Assembly: GCA_021797365.1 (NCBI GenBank)
Contig: JAJZZU010000139.1
Span: forward strand, 1 to 6,926
Direction of reading: 5' to 3'
DNA: 6,926 nt
DNA from: Pseudomonadota bacterium
Lineage (GTDB): Bacteria; Pseudomonadota; Gammaproteobacteria; Acidiferrobacterales; Acidiferrobacteraceae
Position 1 is the first letter of the stretch; the number at the start of each line of letters is the position of its first letter. Made by a program: the position numbers and the translations under genes. This document shows positions 4,726 to 6,926 of the stretch, one piece after another. The notes under the pieces are model-generated. The model was given only the letters and a program-made list of their open reading frames with translations. It was not told the DNA's origin and searched no databases.

Positions 4726-6804
4726 TTACAAGCCCTCGCGAAACGCCGGCACACCACCTATCACATCATCGGTTACCGGGCGTCCGCTCGGGACATCGCG
4801 GATGGCGCGCTCCATGCGCTCGACGTCCTTGGCGGCGATGGTGTAGTCGGTATCGCGATCGAAGGACCGGATGACGATGAGCGCTATGACCGCCGCGGTG
4901 CAGACCTCGGCCAGCCACCACATGCGCCACACGAGACCGAAGGCCAGACCTAAGGACAAAATGCCGAGCCACAGCGGGATCGCGGTGTTGCGCGGCATGT
5001 GGATGTCCTCGTAGTGCTCCGGGCGTACGGTATCGACCCCATGCTCCACGCGCCACGCGCGCTCGTCACGGGCGTGCACCTCGGGGGTCACCGCGAAGTT
5101 GTAGAAGGGCACCGGTGAATGCGTCATCCACTCGAGACTGCGCGACGTCTCCCAGGCATCGAGGCCGGCGCGGTTCTTCGCGCGGTCGCGGAAGCTCACA
5201 TAGAGCTGGGCGAGGAGCGCCACCACCGACAATACGTAGATCCCGATCCCCACCACCTCGACATCGAGCAACGGCCCCCACTGCGGGAAGGCGATGTAAT
5301 CGAGGCGCCGGGTCATGCCCATGAAACCCAGCGTGAACATGGGGATGAAGACCACGGCGGTGCCGGCGGTGAACAACCAGAAGAACATCTTCCCGAAGCG
5401 CTGCTCGAGGCGGAACCCGAAGACCTTCGGGAACCAGTAGTTCACGCCACCGAATATGGCATAGACGATGAGCAACAGCATCATATGGAAGTGCGCGACC
5501 ACGAACACGCTGTTATGGACCATGTAGTCGTTGGTCGCGAACGCGTTCATCATGCCGGTCAATCCGCCCACGAGCAGAAGGAACAGGGCCGCCGAGGCCC
5601 ACATCATGGGCAGTTCGAAGCGCAGGCGCCCGCGGAACATCGTGAACGCCCAATTGAAGACCTTGACGCCGGTCGGGATGCCAACCGCCATGGTGGTGAT
5701 GCTGAAGAACGCGTTGACCGCCGGCGCCGAGGCCATGGTGAAGAAGTGATGCAGCCACACCCCCCAGGCCACCCCGGCGATGCCAAGCGATGCCAGCACC
5801 ATGCCCATGTAGCCAAAGAGCGGCTTTTCGGAAAAGGTCGGGATGATCTCCGAGATCATGCCAAACGCCGGCAGGATCACGAAATACACCTCCGGATGGC
5901 CCCATATCCAGAAGAGGTCGTTATAGAGCATCAGGTTGCCGCCCAGGCCGGCGGTATAGAAATGCGTGCCGACATAACGATCGAGGGCCAGCAGCGCGAG
6001 CGTCACGGAAAGCACCGGGAAGGTCGTGAGGCTGATCAGGTTGGCGCTCAAGGAGGCCCATGTGAAGATCGGCAGCCGTCCCCAGGTCATGCCCGGGGCA
6101 CGCATCTTGACGATGGTGGCGAGCAGATTGATGCCGCCCAGGGTCGTACCGATGCTGCTCAGCTGAAACGCCCACATCCAGTAGTCGACGCCGACCCCGG
6201 GGCTGTAGGGGAGCTCCATCACCGGCATGATCCCGAACCATCCGGCATGCGCGAAATTGCCGACGAACAGCGACACCATCACCAACGCCGCGCCGGCGGC
6301 GGTGAGCCACAGGGACACCGCGTTCAGGTAAGGGTAGGCCATGTCACGGGCGCCGATCTGCAGGGGCACCAGGATGTTCATGATGCCGACCAGAAGCGGG
6401 GTCGCGGCGAACAGGATCATGATGGTCCCGTGCGCGGTGTAGATCTGACCGAAATGATAGGGCGTGAGATAGCCGTGCAGCGAGTGCAGGTAGCCCGGCG
6501 AATGCGGTCCCACCGCCAAGGCCTGCTGGGTGCGCATCATGACTGCGTCTATGAAGCCGCGGAACAGCATCACAAGGCCGATCAGGATATACATGATGCC
6601 GATCTTCTTGTGATCGACCGAGGTCAGCCAGTCCCGCCACAGCGTGCGCCACACCCCGAAATAGGTGGCAAGCCCGATCAGCGCGACCGCAAGCAGCGTC
6701 GCGAACAGGAAGGTCCCGACGAGGATGGGGTTTTTGTAAGGTATCTCGCTTAACGCCAAGCGGCCCAAGAGCGGGCTCCACGGCCCATCGATATGCACTA
6801 GCAT
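4726..6804 (-). CDS. cyoB: cytochrome bo3-type quinol oxidase subunit I (CyoB)
   Basis: This is the catalytic subunit of the membrane quinol oxidase: it takes electrons from quinol, reduces O2 to water at a haem-CuB centre and pumps protons. The 692-residue sequence keeps the metal ligands: low-spin haem His125 and His440, high-spin haem His438, and CuB His303 (WGHPEVY, with Tyr307), His352 and His353. D-channel residues Asn143, Asp154, Asn161 and Glu305 are present, as is K-channel Lys381 (PTGVK). The quinone-site set Arg82, Asp86, His117 and Gln120 marks it as a quinol rather than cytochrome c oxidase. The start at 6804 is backed by AAGGAGAGGA (6821-6812), 7 nt upstream. Relative to E. coli CyoB it has about 12 extra N-terminal residues, a loop about 8 residues longer at 96-116 beside the quinone site, and a longer C-terminal tail. 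The high-spin haem type (o, a or d) cannot be read from sequence. Confidence 0.97.
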   Translation of the reverse strand: MLVHIDGPWSPLLGRLALSEIPYKNPILVGTFLFATLLAVALIGLATYFGVWRTLWRDWLTSVDHKKIGIMYILIGLVMLFRGFIDAVMMRTQQALAVGPHSPGYLHSLHGYLTPYHFGQIYTAHGTIMILFAATPLLVGIMNILVPLQIGARDMAYPYLNAVSLWLTAAGAALVMVSLFVGNFAHAGWFGIMPVMELPYSPGVGVDYWMWAFQLSSIGTTLGGINLLATIVKMRAPGMTWGRLPIFTWASLSANLISLTTFPVLSVTLALLALDRYVGTHFYTAGLGGNLMLYNDLFWIWGHPEVYFVILPAFGMISEIIPTFSEKPLFGYMGMVLASLGIAGVAWGVWLHHFFTMASAPAVNAFFSITTMAVGIPTGVKVFNWAFTMFRGRLRFELPMMWASAALFLLLVGGLTGMMNAFATNDYMVHNSVFVVAHFHMMLLLIVYAIFGGVNYWFPKVFGFRLEQRFGKMFFWLFTAGTAVVFIPMFTLGFMGMTRRLDYIAFPQWGPLLDVEVVGIGIYVLSVVALLAQLYVSFRDRAKNRAGLDAWETSRSLEWMTHSPVPFYNFAVTPEVHARDERAWRVEHGVDTVRPEHYEDIHMPRNTAIPLWLGILSLGLAFGLVWRMWWLAEVCTAAVIALIVIRSFDRDTDYTIAAKDVERMERAIRDVPSGRPVTDDVIGGVPAFREGL

Positions 6805-6819
6805 GAACGATTCCTCTCC

Positions 6820-6926
6820 TTAATCTGGGTTGTGGGCGTCACGACGGGCCTGCCGGCGCAGATAGCCCGTCATGTTCTCGGTCATGGCCATCGGCGTCGG
6901 GTAGGTCTTGCCGGCCATGGTCTCGG
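6820..6926 (-). CDS. cyoA: cytochrome bo3-type quinol oxidase subunit II (CyoA), C-terminal 35 codons
   Basis: The minus-strand frame entering from the right edge ends at TAA 6822-6820, 15 bp before the cyoB start. The visible end includes the segment MTENMTGYLRRQARRDAHNPD, which resembles the variable tail of bacterial CyoA proteins, where a 'MxxMTxYLR'-like stretch follows the periplasmic cupredoxin domain. The stop codon overlaps the cyoB ribosome binding site (TAAGGAGAGG), consistent with cotranscription. Identification rests mainly on position directly upstream of cyoB plus this tail; the cupredoxin domain and lipoprotein signal lie outside the window. Confidence 0.8.
   Translation of the reverse strand, partial: ETMAGKTYPTPMAMTENMTGYLRRQARRDAHNPD

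Noticed and set aside
5119..6753. A 544-codon open frame on the plus strand
   Set aside because: It lies entirely antisense to cyoB, whose sequence is unmistakable. Its composition (rich in His, Arg, Glu, Gln and Gly) is the usual mirror of GC-rich membrane-protein codons. No start signal or family resemblance supports it.
1..6926. CRISPR arrays, tRNA or rRNA genes, intact insertion sequences
   Set aside because: I saw no regularly spaced repeats, no tRNA-like cloverleaf ending, no rRNA sequence and no recognisable transposase frame on either strand.

Overview
The window comes from a GC-rich genome, probably a proteobacterium. The clearest clue is a four-subunit haem-copper quinol oxidase operon (cyoABCD) that aligns closely with E. 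coli cytochrome bo3. The protein style and an enlarged extracytoplasmic loop in CyoB would fit an acidophilic or chemolithotrophic gamma-/betaproteobacterium, but that placement is a low-confidence guess.

Layout. (1) Bases 1-270, minus strand: the first 90 codons of a gamma-glutamyltranspeptidase-family gene that runs off the left edge. (2) 271-594: a divergent intergenic region with no recognisable gene, ending in an AT-rich promoter. (3) 595-1770, plus strand: an intact orphan AAA+ ATPase with a C-terminal DUF4143 domain, probably translated from a leaderless message. (4) 1771-3582: about 1.8 kb of gene remains and toxin-antitoxin genes. It holds a frame-broken excisionase-like (HTH_17) antitoxin on the minus strand. 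It also holds a MazE-type antitoxin interrupted by a TGA and coupled to a full-length MazF/PemK toxin that lacks a conserved Thr. Last comes a short EAL-domain (cyclic-di-GMP phosphodiesterase) fragment. (5) 3583-6926, minus strand: cyoD, cyoC and cyoB complete, plus the last 35 codons of cyoA at the right edge.

How the genes work together. CyoA-D form a membrane quinol oxidase that reduces O2 to water and pumps protons; every haem, CuB, proton-channel and quinone-site residue I checked in CyoB is present. cyoC and cyoD overlap by 4 bp and cyoA and cyoB are 15 bp apart, whereas cyoB and cyoC are separated by 106 bp containing a strong GC stem-loop. cyoE (haem O synthase), which usually follows cyoD, is not in the window. 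The MazE/MazF pair and the excisionase-like relic look like decaying addiction modules next to an otherwise healthy respiratory operon.

I found no clearly new multi-gene system. The observations most worth a second look are the linked decay of the MazE/MazF pair, the hidden antitoxin relic on the opposite strand, and the structured cyoB-cyoC spacer.
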